64,000 bases of DNA, from positions 434,001 through 498,000 of the forward strand of contig NZ_JACIDF010000001.1 of NCBI RefSeq assembly GCF_014196195.1. Direction: 5' to 3'. Position 1 is the stretch's first letter. Each line of letters starts with the position of its first letter. Positions 48,865 through 58,300 of this stretch are shown one piece after another. The notes beneath the pieces were generated by a model. That model did not search any database. It saw only the letters and a list, made by a program, of their open reading frames with translations, and was not told the origin of the DNA. This DNA is from Anoxybacteroides rupiense (lineage in GTDB: Bacteria; Bacillota; Bacilli; Bacillales; Anoxybacillaceae). A program made the translations under genes and the position numbers.

Positions 48865-49857
48865 TTATGAGTGAATATGTTCCATTTCCTGCTTAATCGT
48901 GCCAATCATATCCGTAATCACCATTTCGCGCGTCTGACGAATGGCGTGGAAAATCGCTGTCGCATCAGAGGAACCATGCGCTTTCACGACAGGAGCGTTC
49001 AATCCAAACAAAGCAGCACCGCCATACTCAGAATAATCCATCTTGCGCTTCATTTCTAAAAGCTTCGGCTTCAGCACAGCGGCTGCCAGTTTGCTAGAAA
49101 AACTGCTCGTCAACCCCTCTTTTAGCATCGAAAATACGGAAAGAGCCGTACCTTCAATCGTTTTTAGCGCGACATTTCCGGTAAAACCATCCGTTACCAC
49201 CACATCAGCCACTCCTTGAAGCAAATCCCTCGCTTCAACATTTCCGATGAAATTCACATTCGCCTCTTGCAGCAGAAGAAAAGCGCGTTTAGTCAAATCA
49301 TTTCCTTTTTGGTCTTCCGTTCCTACATTTAATAGACCGATGCGCGGTTTCGCAATTCCCCTTGCCTTTTTAGCGTAAACAGAGCCCATTAGCGCGTATT
49401 GCACCAGATGTTCAGGACGTGCATCGACGTTTGCGCCGACATCTAAAAATACAAATCCTTCGCCTCCTAGGGTTGGCAGCGTTGGTGCTAATGCTGGACG
49501 CTCAATCCCTTCGATTCTTCCGACAATAAATAGGCCAGCAGCCATCAATGCTCCTGTATTTCCCGCTGAAACGCAGGCATCGGCACGACCTTGTTTCACT
49601 TCTTCTGCCATTAATACCAAGGATGATTGTTTTTTTCGTCTGACGGCTCGAACCGGCTCATCCGTTGCTTCAATTACTTCATCGGTATGTACAATGTCAA
49701 TGCGGTCAGCAGCGGGAAGATAGGAGCGAATTTGCTGTTCGTTGCCAAAGAGAATGATTTCTATGTCCTGAAAATGCTGAACTGCTTTCGCAGCCCCAAG
49801 CACAATTTCTTTTGGGGCATGATCTCCCCCCATGGCATCAATCGCTATTCTCATCAT
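48865..49857 (-). CDS. plsX: Phosphate acyltransferase PlsX
   Basis: 330 residues. Begins with [20 protein letters not shown] and contains [20 protein letters not shown]. Makes acyl-phosphate from acyl-ACP for phospholipid synthesis. Two tandem ATGs; the first overlaps fapR by 20 bases. Confidence 0.97.
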   Translation of the reverse strand: MMRIAIDAMGGDHAPKEIVLGAAKAVQHFQDIEIILFGNEQQIRSYLPAADRIDIVHTDEVIEATDEPVRAVRRKKQSSLVLMAEEVKQGRADACVSAGNTGALMAAGLFIVGRIEGIERPALAPTLPTLGGEGFVFLDVGANVDARPEHLVQYALMGSVYAKKARGIAKPRIGLLNVGTEDQKGNDLTKRAFLLLQEANVNFIGNVEARDLLQGVADVVVTDGFTGNVALKTIEGTALSVFSMLKEGLTSSFSSKLAAAVLKPKLLEMKRKMDYSEYGGAALFGLNAPVVKAHGSSDATAIFHAIRQTREMVITDMIGTIKQEMEHIHS

Positions 49858-50434
49858 CTACTCCATCCTTTTTTGCGATGTTTGATCGATACATTTCAAA
49901 TTCTCCTGAAAACACAAGCTCTTGTCCAACATAACTATTCACTTCGACCATCGTTCTTCCATTTTCATTGATTCCTTTTACTTTTGCCTTTGCCACGACC
50001 CGTTCATTTTCTTTCACTTGACGCGTAAATCGAATATTCGCTTTAGCAGTCAAGGCTAGTTCATCATTAATCACGGCAACCGCCAGCGAATTGGCCTGCG
50101 CAAACAAATGGTGTCCGCGCGCAATGCGATTCCGTCTAAACACATGCTCAGCCTTGACATCAAAAATAGAGATCGCACTTTTATCTAGAGCAATATCAAT
50201 AATTTCGCCGACGACTTCTTCAATCGGCAGTGATTTTACCTTATCGGCAAATGATTTCTCGGCAACATGCTTAATTCGTTCGCGCAATTCAGGGATGGAT
50301 AGCTCTAGTCGGTCTAAACGAATTGTTTGAATGCTGACAGAAAATTGTTCGGCCAATTCTTCGTCTGTAATAAATGGATTTTTTTCAATCGTTTCTTTCA
50401 GCATCCGCTGCCGCTCCCGCTTTGTTTTTCGCAT
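49838..50434 (-). CDS. fapR: Malonyl-CoA-responsive repressor FapR
   Basis: 198 residues from the ATG at 50434 (B. subtilis 188). N-terminal helix-turn-helix ([20 protein letters not shown]) then a hot-dog effector domain ([20 protein letters not shown]) that binds malonyl-CoA. Represses fatty-acid and phospholipid genes. Its own promoter carries a FapR operator. Ten extra C-terminal residues (VDDENSD end) are created by the overlap with plsX. Confidence 0.97.
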   Translation of the reverse strand: MRKTKRERQRMLKETIEKNPFITDEELAEQFSVSIQTIRLDRLELSIPELRERIKHVAEKSFADKVKSLPIEEVVGEIIDIALDKSAISIFDVKAEHVFRRNRIARGHHLFAQANSLAVAVINDELALTAKANIRFTRQVKENERVVAKAKVKGINENGRTMVEVNSYVGQELVFSGEFEMYRSNIAKKDGVDDENSD

Positions 50435-50451
50435 GATGCATACACCGTCCA

Positions 50452-50473
50452 ATTTTATGACTAGGTACTAATA
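50452..50473 (-). promoter_or_regulatory. FapR operator in the fapR promoter
   Basis: Minus strand reads TATTAGTACCTAGTCATAAA, matching the known FapR box (TTAGTACCTAGTC core). It covers the predicted transcription start (about 50469), so bound FapR would block its own operon until malonyl-CoA rises. Confidence 0.85.
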
Positions 50474-50475
50474 GT

Positions 50476-50504
50476 AGTATATAATTAAAAAAAACAGATT
50501 GCAA
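50476..50504 (-). promoter_or_regulatory. Sigma-A type promoter of fapR-plsX-fabD-fabG
   Basis: TTGCAA (50504-50499), 17 bases, TATACT (50481-50476). The -35 lies inside the downstream arm of the recG terminator. Confidence 0.75.
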
Positions 50505-50526
50505 GACTAAGTTTGCAATCTGTTTT
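50487..50526 (-). terminator. Intrinsic terminator after recG
   Basis: Minus-strand AAAACAGATTGCAA, 8-base loop, TTGCAATCTGTTTT: perfect 14-bp stem and a U-run of eight. It shares bases with the fapR -35 element. Confidence 0.93.
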
Positions 50527-52575
50527 TTAATCTAGTTTTTCACCGCTTAATGCACCGGATTCTTCTAAATAAAGGCGTAGCCAATGATACGCCTCGTCGT
50601 GCCAAAATGCATGAGATTCAATTAATTTAGCCGCATCACTTCGCGCTACTTCAAGTACTCGATAATCATGCACGACATCGCCAAGCTTAAAATCTGGCAG
50701 TCCGCTCTGCTTTGTTCCAAAAAAATCACCGGGACCTCGCAGCTGCAAATCTTTTTCTGACAACACAAAGCCGTCATTCGTTTCTGTCATAATCCGCATT
50801 CGCTCTTTTCCGGTTTCTGATTTAGGATCGGCTAACAAAATGCAGTACGATTGTTCATTGCCACGGCCTACACGTCCTCTTAGCTGATGAAGCTGCGCCA
50901 GACCAAACCGGTCGGCATCGTAAATCAGCATGACCGTCGCGTTTGGAACATTGACTCCGACCTCCACAACCGTTGTCGAAACTAAAATATGCACCTCGTT
51001 TTGGCTAAAGGCTTTCATGACTTCATCTTTCTCTTCCGAAGAGAGGCGGCCATGCATGAGGCCGATTCGATATTTTCCCCGATAATAATGGACAAGCATG
51101 CTATGGACGTCAATCGCATTTTGCACATCAAGCTTCTCCGATTCCTCAATGAGCGGACAGATGACATAGGCTTGCCTGCCTTTTTGCACTTCTTTCTCTA
51201 TAAAATCAAGAACGCGCTCAAGCATGTTATGTTTTACCCAATATGTTTCAATTTTTTTGCGTCCCGCGGGCATTTCATCAATAATCGAAACATCCATTTC
51301 ACCGAAAGCTGTAATCGCCAACGTCCGCGGAATGGGAGTCGCGGTCATAAACAAAACATCCGGAGATTCTCCTTTTTCACGCAAAATCCGGCGTTGCTCT
51401 ACGCCGAAGCGATGCTGCTCATCGGTAATAACGAGCCCTAGTTTATGAAAATTGACTTCATCCTGAATGAGTGCATGTGTGCCAATGACGATATCAATTT
51501 GGCCTGCAGCAAGATTGGTAAGCAGTTCTTTTCTCCTCTTTCCTTTTACCGAGCTTGTCAGCAGCTCAACCGACACCTCAGCAGACGCCAGCAGCTGCTT
51601 CAGTGAGTATGCGTGCTGCTCTGCCAAAATTTCGGTTGGCACCATCAGCGCCCCCTGATATCCCGATAAAACGGTGGCATATAAAGCAATCGCAGCGACG
51701 ACTGTTTTTCCCGAACCTACATCTCCTTGCAACAGTCGATTCATTCGATGCGGGGATCTCATATCTTTCATAATCTCTTGGATGACCCGCTTTTGTGCAT
51801 GGGTCAATGAGAATGGAAGCTGCTGAATGAATTGCTCCAGCTTTTCCATCGAAAAACGATGGGAAATGCCACTCGAATGTTCACGCTGAATTTTGCGCAA
51901 AACATGAATTTTTAATTGAAATAATAAAAATTCTTCGTATACAAGCCGGCGACGTGCTTGCTTCAGCTCTTCATGAGAGCGAGGAAAATGAATGGCTGAA
52001 ATCGCCGCATGTTTTGAGATCAAGCGATAGGTTTGACGAATAGAAGCGGGTAGCGGATCATGTATCGCTCCCCCATATTGCTCAAGAGCCAGTTTGATAA
52101 ATCTGCGGATTCCTTTAACCGTCAAGGCTCCTCGCGCAGAATACACCGGTTCTAGCTCACATGCCTCCGATTGCGTTCCTATCTTTATTTCAACAGCGGT
52201 AATCGTTTGGCGATGCTGATCCCATTTTCCAATGACAGTGACTGTTTCATTGATGCTGAGCCTGTTTTTCAGATAGGGACGATTAAAGCACACGACGTTA
52301 ATCAGATAGCGATCAACAAGCAATCGGAATGTCAGACGAGATTTTTTGCGGGAATAATGCATAAGAGAAGGCTCACTATGAACCTTCCCTTGTACGGTTA
52401 CCTTCTCATCATGCTTGACATCTGCAAGGTCGCGTATTTCATAATCCTCGTAGCGAAACGGAAAATACATCAACAAATCTTCAATCGTCTCAATTCCCAT
52501 ATCCCGCAGCGCTTCGCTTGTTTCTTCTCCAATTCCTTTAATTTGTGTGACTGGTTGTTGCAATTCTTTATTCAC
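50527..52575 (-). CDS. recG: ATP-dependent DNA helicase RecG
   Basis: 682 residues. N-terminal OB-fold wedge (about 60-150), helicase Walker A GDVGSGKTVVA, Walker B-type DEQHRFG, and TATPIPRTLA, then the C-terminal TRG motif region. Regresses stalled forks. Starts at a GTG overlapping the sdaAA stop by 8 bases (GTGAATAA); I see no ribosome site upstream, so translation is probably coupled to sdaAA. Confidence 0.97.
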   Translation of the reverse strand: MNKELQQPVTQIKGIGEETSEALRDMGIETIEDLLMYFPFRYEDYEIRDLADVKHDEKVTVQGKVHSEPSLMHYSRKKSRLTFRLLVDRYLINVVCFNRPYLKNRLSINETVTVIGKWDQHRQTITAVEIKIGTQSEACELEPVYSARGALTVKGIRRFIKLALEQYGGAIHDPLPASIRQTYRLISKHAAISAIHFPRSHEELKQARRRLVYEEFLLFQLKIHVLRKIQREHSSGISHRFSMEKLEQFIQQLPFSLTHAQKRVIQEIMKDMRSPHRMNRLLQGDVGSGKTVVAAIALYATVLSGYQGALMVPTEILAEQHAYSLKQLLASAEVSVELLTSSVKGKRRKELLTNLAAGQIDIVIGTHALIQDEVNFHKLGLVITDEQHRFGVEQRRILREKGESPDVLFMTATPIPRTLAITAFGEMDVSIIDEMPAGRKKIETYWVKHNMLERVLDFIEKEVQKGRQAYVICPLIEESEKLDVQNAIDVHSMLVHYYRGKYRIGLMHGRLSSEEKDEVMKAFSQNEVHILVSTTVVEVGVNVPNATVMLIYDADRFGLAQLHQLRGRVGRGNEQSYCILLADPKSETGKERMRIMTETNDGFVLSEKDLQLRGPGDFFGTKQSGLPDFKLGDVVHDYRVLEVARSDAAKLIESHAFWHDEAYHWLRLYLEESGALSGEKLD

Positions 52576-53455
52576 GGTGATTGGTAGGAACGCCGAAAAT
52601 TTTCGCCGCTAGTGCGCGGCCTGTCGGCGTCGCCGCTAACCCCCCTTGTGCAGTTTCTTTGAGTGCCGTTGGCATCGTTTCCCCGATGCGATACATCGCA
52701 TCAATGACCTCGTCGCAAGGAATGCGGCTTTTAATGCCGGCCAGCGCCATATCCGCTGCTACCATCGCGTTTGCCGCTCCCATGGCATTTCGTTTAACGC
52801 AAGGCACCTCGACTAATCCAGCTACTGGATCACATACTAATCCTAACATATTTTTTAACGCAATGGCCATTGCTTCTGCTGCTTGGCTTGGCGTACCGCC
52901 CGCCATTTCTACGAGAGCTGCCGCCGCCATTCCTGTTGCGGATCCCACCTCAGCTTGGCAGCCCCCTGCGGCTCCGGAAATCGAAGCGTTGTTGGCGACC
53001 ACAAAACCAAATGCTCCTGCCGTAAATAAATATTCAATCATTTCTTCACGGGTTGGATGCAGTTTTTCCTTCACTGCAAATAGTGTTCCTGGAACCACCC
53101 CTGCCGATCCAGCTGTTGGAGTAGCACAGATGGTTCCCATGGCAGCATTCACTTCATTCGTTGCCACTGCTTTGCTAACAGCATCTAGAATCGTTTCTCC
53201 TGACAAAAAACGGCCCTGCTTAATATAATTTTGCAACAGTACGGCATCGCCGCCTGTCAATCCAGAATAGGAAGAAACACCGGCTAGACCTTTCATGACC
53301 GCCTGCTCCATTACCTGCAAATTGCGGTCCATTTGGCTGAAAATTTCTTCTCTACTTTTTCCTGTTATTTCAATTTCTTGCCGGATCATAACTTCAGCAA
53401 TTTTAATGTTCTGACTCTCGGCTAGCTGTACTAATTCTGCAACATTCCGAAACAT
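52568..53455 (-). CDS. sdaAA: L-serine dehydratase alpha subunit
   Basis: 295 residues. Iron-sulfur cysteines visible in GTICATPTAGSAG, GGCQAEVG, LVCDPVAGLVEVPC. Deaminates serine to pyruvate with the SdaAB subunit. Alpha subunit of the two-subunit oxygen-sensitive type. Overlaps recG by 8 bases. Confidence 0.96.
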   Translation of the reverse strand: MFRNVAELVQLAESQNIKIAEVMIRQEIEITGKSREEIFSQMDRNLQVMEQAVMKGLAGVSSYSGLTGGDAVLLQNYIKQGRFLSGETILDAVSKAVATNEVNAAMGTICATPTAGSAGVVPGTLFAVKEKLHPTREEMIEYLFTAGAFGFVVANNASISGAAGGCQAEVGSATGMAAAALVEMAGGTPSQAAEAMAIALKNMLGLVCDPVAGLVEVPCVKRNAMGAANAMVAADMALAGIKSRIPCDEVIDAMYRIGETMPTALKETAQGGLAATPTGRALAAKIFGVPTNHRE

Positions 53456-53493
53456 CTAAGATGCCTCCTTTATATACGAAAACGCTTTCTTTG

Positions 53494-54156
53494 TTATTCG
53501 ACAATTTTGGTTACTTGAATAATATGGGGAAGCTGTGAAAGTTCCTCAATTACTGCAGGATCAATCGGCTGGTCGACTTCAATGGTCATTAACGCTTCCT
53601 TCCCTTTTTCTTTTCGAGAAACTTCCATATGTCCAATATTAATAGCATATTTCGCCAACACATTTGCCACAGAAGCAATTGTTCCATAACGGTCGTTATG
53701 AACAACAAGAATGGCAGGGTGATGGCCTGACAATTTTAGCTCGAATCCGTTCAATTCTGTAATTTCGATTTTTCCGCCGCCAATGGAAATGCCGACAAGC
53801 TCTAGTTCCCCTTGTTCATCACCGATTCGAACTCTAGCCGTATTCGGATGAGTTGGGACGGCATCTTCCTCATAAAACACAATTTCCATTCCTTCTTGTC
53901 TTGCGATGTCAAGCGATGATTTAATTCGCTCATCAAATGTATCAAAATCTAACAGTCCGCCAACAATGGCTACATCTGTCCCATGGCCTTTGTATGTTTG
54001 CGCAAATGAGCCATAGAATGAAATATGGGCCCACTTTGGCTGTCTTCCGAATAAGCTTCGTGCTACTCTTCCGATTCTTGCCGCTCCTGCCGTATGAGAG
54101 CTTGACGGCCCAATCATAATTGGCCCAATAATATCAAATACGCTTTTATACTTCAT
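53494..54156 (-). CDS. sdaAB: L-serine dehydratase beta subunit
   Basis: 220 residues. Beta domain (IGPIMIGPSSSHTAGAARIG, 10-29) and a C-terminal ACT domain (about 147-218) that may sense serine. Upstream of sdaAA by 38 bases. Confidence 0.96.
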   Translation of the reverse strand: MKYKSVFDIIGPIMIGPSSSHTAGAARIGRVARSLFGRQPKWAHISFYGSFAQTYKGHGTDVAIVGGLLDFDTFDERIKSSLDIARQEGMEIVFYEEDAVPTHPNTARVRIGDEQGELELVGISIGGGKIEITELNGFELKLSGHHPAILVVHNDRYGTIASVANVLAKYAINIGHMEVSRKEKGKEALMTIEVDQPIDPAVIEELSQLPHIIQVTKIVE

Positions 54157-54183
54157 GCTGCCTCTCTCCCTTGAATACCCAAT

Positions 54184-54208
54184 AAAATAGAAGGGGATCC
54201 CCCCTTCT
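54184..54208 (-). terminator. Terminator-like hairpin after fakA
   Basis: Minus-strand AGAAGGGG, loop GGAT, CCCCTTCT (8-bp perfect stem) then ATTTTATT. The U-run is interrupted, so partial readthrough into sdaAB is likely. Confidence 0.7.
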
Positions 54209-54222
54209 GTTATTCTAACATA

Positions 54223-55893
54223 TTATTCGACCGAAAAGATAAATGGATACAATGGTTGTTTTCCATTATGCGCTTCTACCTCAATATCTGTATATGTGGC
54301 TTCAATGTAATCAACCAGTTCTTGAACCTCTTCTTCTGTTGCTTCTTCACCGTACAAAATGGTTAAAATTTCTGCATCCTCACTTAAAAGCTCATCTAAC
54401 AGCTTTTTAGCCGCTTGTAGCTTATCCTTTTCTGACACAGCAATTTTTCCGTCAGCAATCCCCATATAATCTCCTTTAGCAATCTCAATACCATCAATCG
54501 CTGTATCGCGCACCGCGAACGTTACTTGTCCTGTTCTTACTTGAGATAGCGCTGCCGCCATCGCTTTCTCATTTTGTTCTGGAGACGCGGATGGATTGAA
54601 CGCTAAAAGCGCCGATAGACCTTGGGGGATTGTTTTAGTTGGAACCACAATGACACGATTGCCCACTACAGAAGCCGCCTGCTCTGCAGCCATAATAATA
54701 TTTTTATTATTTGGCAACACAAACACCGTTTCAGCATAAACGCTTTCAATAGCAGTGACGATATCCTCCGTGCTCGGATTCATCGTTTGTCCACCTTCAA
54801 TGACAGCATGCGCTCCGATGCTTTTGAATAAATCGGCAATGCCGTCTCCCATTGAAATCACAATGATTCCGTATGGTTGCTTTTGCCTTGCAGTCTTAGG
54901 AACTGCTGATGCTGCTTCATTCACAATATGAGCGTGCTGTTCACGCATATTTTCAATTTTTATATTTAACAGGCTCCCATAACGCTGTCCGTAAGTGAGC
55001 ACTTCTCCAGGATGTTCGGCATGGATGTGGACTTTTACAAGTTCATCGTCAGCAACAACTAATAACGAATCACCAAACTGGCTTAATTCTTTTCGGAATG
55101 TCTCCTCGGAAAATGGAGATTGGCGAAGCTTTTCCTCTTCAAATCGAACCATAAATTCCGTACAATAACCAAACTCAATTTCATCTGTGTGAATGTGGCT
55201 TTGTGCGCTTTTATGATGTTCTGTATTGATAAGTTCCTGCATCGAGAGGCTCGCTGCTTTTAATCCCTCGACATTTTCTCCCTTTAAACCGGCCAAAAAT
55301 CCTTCATACACATAGACAAGACCTTGCCCGCCGCTATCAACGACGCCAACCTCTTTTAAAACTGGAAGAAGATCAGGAGTACGCTGCAGCGATGCTTTTG
55401 CTTCTTTCACTGCTTCTTCCATCACTATCACAATGTCCGTCTGTTTTTTTGCTACAGCAACAGCACGTTTAGCCGCGTCTTTTGCCACCGTTAAAATGGT
55501 ACCTTCAACCGGCTTCATCACCGCTTTATAGGCTGTCGTCACTCCTGCCTCCAGCGCAGCCGCAAATTCCATGCTGTTAATGGTTAAGGCCCCTTCAATG
55601 GCCTTTGCAAAACCGCGGAATAGCTGCGATAAAATCACACCCGAGTTTCCGCGCGCGCCCATTAATAACCCTTTGGCAAGAGCGCCTGCCACATTTCCAA
55701 TATGATCAGAAATGTGATTTTTCACTTCTTTAGCCCCAGATGTCATCGATAGATTCATGTTAGTACCTGTATCGCCATCTGGGACAGGAAAGACGTTCAG
55801 CGCATCCACAGACTTCGCATTGTTGGATAAATGCTGCGCTCCTTGTAACACCATGTCCGCAAAACGTCTTCCATCTAACGTCCGGATTGCCAC
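54223..55893 (-). CDS. fakA: Fatty acid kinase subunit FakA (YloV)
   Basis: 556 residues. N-terminal DhaL-type ATP-binding domain (ALNVFPVPDGDTGTNMNLSM; GARGNSGVILSQLFRG), a middle domain, and a C-terminal DegV-like domain. With a FakB lipid-binding partner (elsewhere) it phosphorylates exogenous fatty acids. Follows yloU by 22 bases. Confidence 0.95.
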   Translation of the reverse strand: MAIRTLDGRRFADMVLQGAQHLSNNAKSVDALNVFPVPDGDTGTNMNLSMTSGAKEVKNHISDHIGNVAGALAKGLLMGARGNSGVILSQLFRGFAKAIEGALTINSMEFAAALEAGVTTAYKAVMKPVEGTILTVAKDAAKRAVAVAKKQTDIVIVMEEAVKEAKASLQRTPDLLPVLKEVGVVDSGGQGLVYVYEGFLAGLKGENVEGLKAASLSMQELINTEHHKSAQSHIHTDEIEFGYCTEFMVRFEEEKLRQSPFSEETFRKELSQFGDSLLVVADDELVKVHIHAEHPGEVLTYGQRYGSLLNIKIENMREQHAHIVNEAASAVPKTARQKQPYGIIVISMGDGIADLFKSIGAHAVIEGGQTMNPSTEDIVTAIESVYAETVFVLPNNKNIIMAAEQAASVVGNRVIVVPTKTIPQGLSALLAFNPSASPEQNEKAMAAALSQVRTGQVTFAVRDTAIDGIEIAKGDYMGIADGKIAVSEKDKLQAAKKLLDELLSEDAEILTILYGEEATEEEVQELVDYIEATYTDIEVEAHNGKQPLYPFIFSVE

Positions 55894-55915
55894 CGATAAA
55901 TTCCTCCTTACAGTC

Positions 55916-56278
55916 CTATAAGTTCGTAACGCGAACTCCTTGAATATAAATATTAATTGATTTCACAGCAAGTCCTAGTGTCTTGTCTAACGTGTACTTC
56001 ACTTTCGTTTGCACATTATGAGCCACTTCTGAAATCTTGATTCCATAGCTGACGATGATGTACATATCAATATGTACTTCTCCATCCTCTTCACGTACAA
56101 TGACACCTTTTGAAAAATTCTCCTTGCGCAAAATTTCTGAAAGCCCGTCTTTAATTTGATTTTTTGACGCCATTCCGACAATTCCATAGCAATCTACAGC
56201 TGCTCCACCCGCGATCGTAGCAATGACATCATTTGAAATTTCAATGCGTCCATACGTTGTTTGCATTTCAATGGACAT
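55916..56278 (-). CDS. yloU: YloU, Asp23/Gls24 family protein
   Basis: 120 residues; begins MSIEMQTTYGRIEISNDVIA and contains VDCYGIVGMASK. Family proteins are abundant envelope-associated proteins of uncertain role. Cotranscribed with fakA from a strong-looking promoter; the same pairing occurs in B. subtilis. Confidence 0.92.
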   Translation of the reverse strand: MSIEMQTTYGRIEISNDVIATIAGGAAVDCYGIVGMASKNQIKDGLSEILRKENFSKGVIVREEDGEVHIDMYIIVSYGIKISEVAHNVQTKVKYTLDKTLGLAVKSINIYIQGVRVTNL

Positions 56279-56365
56279 ATCGGTTCCCCCTTCGGAAATG
56301 TTCGCATAGCTACAGCCATTTTACTACAACAGCCTTCATTTTAAAAGTCCATCGTCCACTAGTAT

Positions 56366-56395
56366 TATTTAGCCTAAAATCAAAATAGATGTCAA
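56366..56395 (-). promoter_or_regulatory. Sigma-A type promoter for yloU-fakA
   Basis: Consensus TTGACA (56395-56390), then TAAATA after 18 bases (or CTAAAT after 17). About 80-base leader. Divergent to the rpmB promoter. Confidence 0.65.
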
Positions 56396-56427
56396 GGAGA
56401 TTTTCTTGAAAGGCAGTGGATGGACTA

Positions 56428-56456
56428 TTGCAATCTGCTATTTTGTATGATAAATT
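56428..56456 (+). promoter_or_regulatory. Sigma-A type promoter for rpmB
   Basis: TTGCAA (56428-56433), 17 bases, TAAATT with an upstream TG (TATGATAAATT). Leader of about 60 bases to the rpmB ATG. Confidence 0.6.
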
Positions 56457-56521
56457 ATAGTAGTATTTTGGGTATACGCAGTCCATGACTGAATTTGTTT
56501 GGCAAGTAAGGAGGGAAAAAA

Positions 56522-56707
56522 ATGGCGAAATGCTTTGCAACTGGAAAGAAAAAATCTTTCGGAAACTCTCGTTCACATGCGATGAATGCGAATAAACGTA
56601 CATGGAAAGCGAATCTACAAAAAGTGCGCATTTTAGTAGACGGCAAGCCAAAGCGTGTATGGGTTTCTGCGCGTGCGCTTAAATCAGGTAAAATCGAACG
56701 CGCATAA
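56522..56707 (+). CDS. rpmB: 50S ribosomal protein L28
   Basis: 61 residues, the only plus-strand gene. Conserved [20 protein letters not shown] and [20 protein letters not shown] precedes the ATG. Only one cysteine is present, so this is not the four-cysteine zinc-binding form. Divergent from yloU and convergent with spoVM, as in B. subtilis. Confidence 0.98.
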   Translation: MAKCFATGKKKSFGNSRSHAMNANKRTWKANLQKVRILVDGKPKRVWVSARALKSGKIERA

Positions 56708-56752
56708 TCCGGCATGCGTCTGGCGTCTTAAAAGAAAAACGGAGTTTTTTCC

Positions 56753-56785
56753 AAAAAAAAAAGCACCAGTACTGGTGCTTTTTTT
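56753..56785. terminator. Bidirectional terminator between rpmB and spoVM
   Basis: The palindrome AAGCACCAGTACTGGTGCTT (56761-56780) has an A-run on its left and a T-run on its right, so it can stop both rpmB and the convergent spoVM. The T-run reaches the spoVM stop codon. Confidence 0.92.
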
Positions 56786-56864
56786 ATCCTTTTTTAAACG
56801 AATTCAACATCGCCCGGACAATTCCGCCAAGAAACTTTGGCAGCTTAATTGTATAAAACTTCAT
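56784..56864 (-). CDS. spoVM: Stage V sporulation protein M (SpoVM)
   Basis: 26 residues: MKFYTIKLPKFLGGIVRAML followed by NSFKKG. This matches the amphipathic helix peptide of B. subtilis (GSFRKD end there) almost exactly. GGGAGG lies 7 bases before the ATG. SpoVM recognises the curved forespore membrane and anchors SpoIVA for coat assembly, so the organism very likely sporulates. Between thiN and rpmB, as in B. subtilis. Too small for ordinary gene calls. Confidence 0.97.
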   Translation of the reverse strand: MKFYTIKLPKFLGGIVRAMLNSFKKG

Positions 56865-56942
56865 TCCGATCCCTCCCAAACTATCGTGACGAGCTTTGCC
56901 TCATTTCCTTATTAAGTATATTCGACTCATGAAAAATAGTAC

Positions 56943-57590
56943 CTAAAAGGCCTCTTCTAAATCTTTGCTTCTTACCATCATTAATATGCCTTCCGAAAAA
57001 GAAAAAGTACCAAAAGATTGGATGAGTTCATTACTAATACATAGTGTAGAGCCAAGCTGAATATGACAATTTTCTAACGGATATTTAAAGCCTTTTAAAG
57101 TAATGCCTTTTACTTCATAGGAAATCGGAATGAATGAAATATAATGGTGCCTATCTTTTTCAACAGAATAAGTCCCAGGCAAATGAATGGTCACAACATT
57201 TTGTTTATCGACGATTTCGATGGGTTGAGCGATATATTTTGCTAAAAGCTGAATATTTCCAAGCAAATGATCAATTCTTCCTCCGGTCGCTCCAAAAATT
57301 CGAATCCGATCGGCTTGTTGCTCTGCCACCCAATCTAAAGCAATTTCCATATCTGTTTTATCTTTCTCCGATGGCCATATATCCAAATCTTTCAGCATCG
57401 TCTGTATATACTCTAGCTCCTGCTTGCTGATGGAATCAAAATCACCGAATGCCTTAGTAGGACGAATACCTGCTTGCAATAATGTCAATACTCCTCTGTC
57501 TACGCCAATCCATTGAATTTCCTGCTGCTTGTATGGCTGAAATGACGGGAGAAATTCTTTAGGACCTCCCCCTACAATATGAATCAACAC
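56943..57590 (-). CDS. thiN: Thiamine pyrophosphokinase ThiN
   Basis: 215 residues if the GTG at 57590 is used; the adjacent TTG (57587) is equally possible. An ATG-like start further upstream falls on the rpe terminator. VGGGPKEFLPSF, KAFGDFDSIS, KDKTDMEIALDW and GATGGRIDHLLGN are the substrate and nucleotide motifs. Makes thiamine diphosphate from thiamine. The preceding hairpin suggests low readthrough expression or attenuation. Confidence 0.94.
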   Translation of the reverse strand: MLIHIVGGGPKEFLPSFQPYKQQEIQWIGVDRGVLTLLQAGIRPTKAFGDFDSISKQELEYIQTMLKDLDIWPSEKDKTDMEIALDWVAEQQADRIRIFGATGGRIDHLLGNIQLLAKYIAQPIEIVDKQNVVTIHLPGTYSVEKDRHHYISFIPISYEVKGITLKGFKYPLENCHIQLGSTLCISNELIQSFGTFSFSEGILMMVRSKDLEEAF

Positions 57591-57622
57591 CTGTTCCTCT
57601 TCCTTTCTATACGCTTTTAACA

Positions 57623-57651
57623 AAAACGGAAGGTATGCAACCTTCCGTTTT
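57623..57651 (-). terminator. Intrinsic terminator after rpe
   Basis: Minus-strand AAAACGGAAGGT, loop TGCAT, ACCTTCCGTTTT (12-bp perfect stem) then T and G. Lies just after the rpe stop and about 32 bases before thiN. Confidence 0.88.
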
Positions 57652-57652
57652 A

Positions 57653-58300
57653 TTAGTGGCCTCGAATCGCTTGAATAGCCGCTTTTCGGTCGATTTCACC
57701 GTAAATCGCCGATCCAGCGACAAGTACGTTCGCCCCCGCTTCCACGCAAAGCTGAGCAGTCTTGCGATTCACCCCGCCATCCACTTCAATCTCAAGCTGT
57801 AATCCCCGTTCTTTTGCCATTTGCGCAACCTGACGAATTTTAGGCAATACAGAAGAAATAAATTTTTGTCCTCCAAACCCTGGATTGACCGTCATGAGCA
57901 GTACTAAATCGATATCATCTAAAATAGACTCAATCATTGCTACTGGAGTGTGGGGATTTAAAACCACTCCTGCTTTTACCCCCAATTCTTTAATCATATG
58001 AATGGTACGGTGCAAATGCGGACAAGCTTCTACATGCACAGATAAAATGTCAGCTCCCGCCTTTGCAAAAGCCGGAATATAACGATCCGGGTGTTCAATC
58101 ATCAAATGGACATCCAAAGGCAATGTGGTAATGGGCCGAATCGCCTCCACAATCAGTGGACCAATCGTGATATTTGGCACAAAATGGCCATCCATGACAT
58201 CAACATGAATATAATCGGCCCCACCTTGCTCAACATCTCGAATGTCGTCTCCGAGCTTTGCGAAATCTGCCGATAAAATGGAAGGCGCAATTTTAATCAT
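57653..58300 (-). CDS. rpe: Ribulose-phosphate 3-epimerase
   Basis: 215 residues, TIM barrel. [16 protein letters not shown], then [15 protein letters not shown] with metal ligands, and [13 protein letters not shown]. Pentose phosphate pathway. Its ATG shares a base with the rsgA stop, so the genes are coupled. Confidence 0.97.
   Translation of the reverse strand: MIKIAPSILSADFAKLGDDIRDVEQGGADYIHVDVMDGHFVPNITIGPLIVEAIRPITTLPLDVHLMIEHPDRYIPAFAKAGADILSVHVEACPHLHRTIHMIKELGVKAGVVLNPHTPVAMIESILDDIDLVLLMTVNPGFGGQKFISSVLPKIRQVAQMAKERGLQLEIEVDGGVNRKTAQLCVEAGANVLVAGSAIYGEIDRKAAIQAIRGH

Noticed and set aside
56915-56941. Sigma-E type promoter for spoVM
   Set aside because: AATATACT with TACTATT upstream looks similar, but the spacing (12) is shorter than the usual 14 and the -35 is inside the thiN end; too weak to list.
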